Part shown: one piece after another, positions 63,963 to 64,000 of the stretch | Position numbering within the stretch: position 1 is the first letter of the stretch | How the letters are laid out: the number at the start of each line of letters is the position of its first letter | Source of the DNA: Ctena decussata | Taxonomy: Eukaryota > Mollusca > Bivalvia > Lucinida > Lucinidae | Direction of reading: 5' to 3' | Length of the DNA: 64,000 nt | NCBI GenBank assembly: GCA_963989385.1 | Contig: OZ022509.1 | Location: forward strand, 74,980,667 to 75,044,666 | The notes under the pieces: generated by a model | The model's database searches: none | Seen by the model: only the letters and a program-made list of their open reading frames with translations | What the model was told of the DNA's origin: nothing | Made by a program: the position numbers and the translations under genes

Positions 63963-64000
63963 TATGTCACTTCCTCCATAATGAGGTCACTTCCTGTTTT
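63963..64000 (-). other. 5' flank of the coiled-coil gene
   Basis: Holds the in-frame stop that fixes the start codon. Promoter and any 5' UTR exon lie beyond the window. Confidence 0.5.

Overview
The window looks like nuclear DNA of an invertebrate animal, most likely a bivalve mollusc. It is AT-rich and gene-poor. It holds spliceosomal exons (GT-AG, pyrimidine tract), tRNA-derived SINEs and a decayed LINE reverse-transcriptase fragment. It is also packed with fold-back (palindromic) elements and hairpin-capped tandem-repeat elements of the pearl/HINE kind known from bivalve genomes. Nothing prokaryotic is present. Species and repeat-family assignments are inference; no search was run.

Genes. 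All supported coding sequence is on the minus strand. (1) 2082-5939 is one uninterrupted 1285-codon reading frame: a four-pass, six-cysteine tetraspanin carrying an exceptional ~850-residue disordered N-terminal region. (2) 52231-52315 and 47789-47893 are two internal exons of an unrecognised protein, found from splice sites and matching codon phase across a 4.3 kb intron; its remaining exons were not found. (3) 62370-63962 is a complete 530-codon frame for a coiled-coil protein ending in a CHORD-like Cys/His-rich module, with an in-frame stop just upstream and AATAAA just downstream. No operon-like or pathway link between the three is visible.

Repeats fill most of the rest. 0-1.2 kb: 333-bp palindromes with CACAGGG ends and, where clear, 5-bp target duplications (further copies at 20.4 and 27.5 kb). 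7.5-9.8 kb: TTAA-flanked element, palindrome, minisatellite and TGAGCC fold-back. 10.3-29.3 kb: five hairpin-capped tandem-repeat elements of three sequence families, all in one orientation, mixed with SINEs, nested MITEs and a 336-bp palindrome with an 8-bp target duplication. 27.9-31.3 kb: a 'TTTGTAGTTTAGTC' minisatellite invaded twice. 34-48 kb: dense MITEs, a tandem duplication that copied a MITE, and the LINE relic. 50.9-51.9 kb and 54.3-57.1 kb: further satellites, the latter containing a pogo-like MITE and a SINE. 57-62 kb: more repeats.

The most distinctive feature is a recurrent hairpin cassette with a constant stem base (GCAAACAGT...ACTGTTTGC) and interchangeable inner stems. It appears about twenty times, alone or inside two TTAA-flanked element families.
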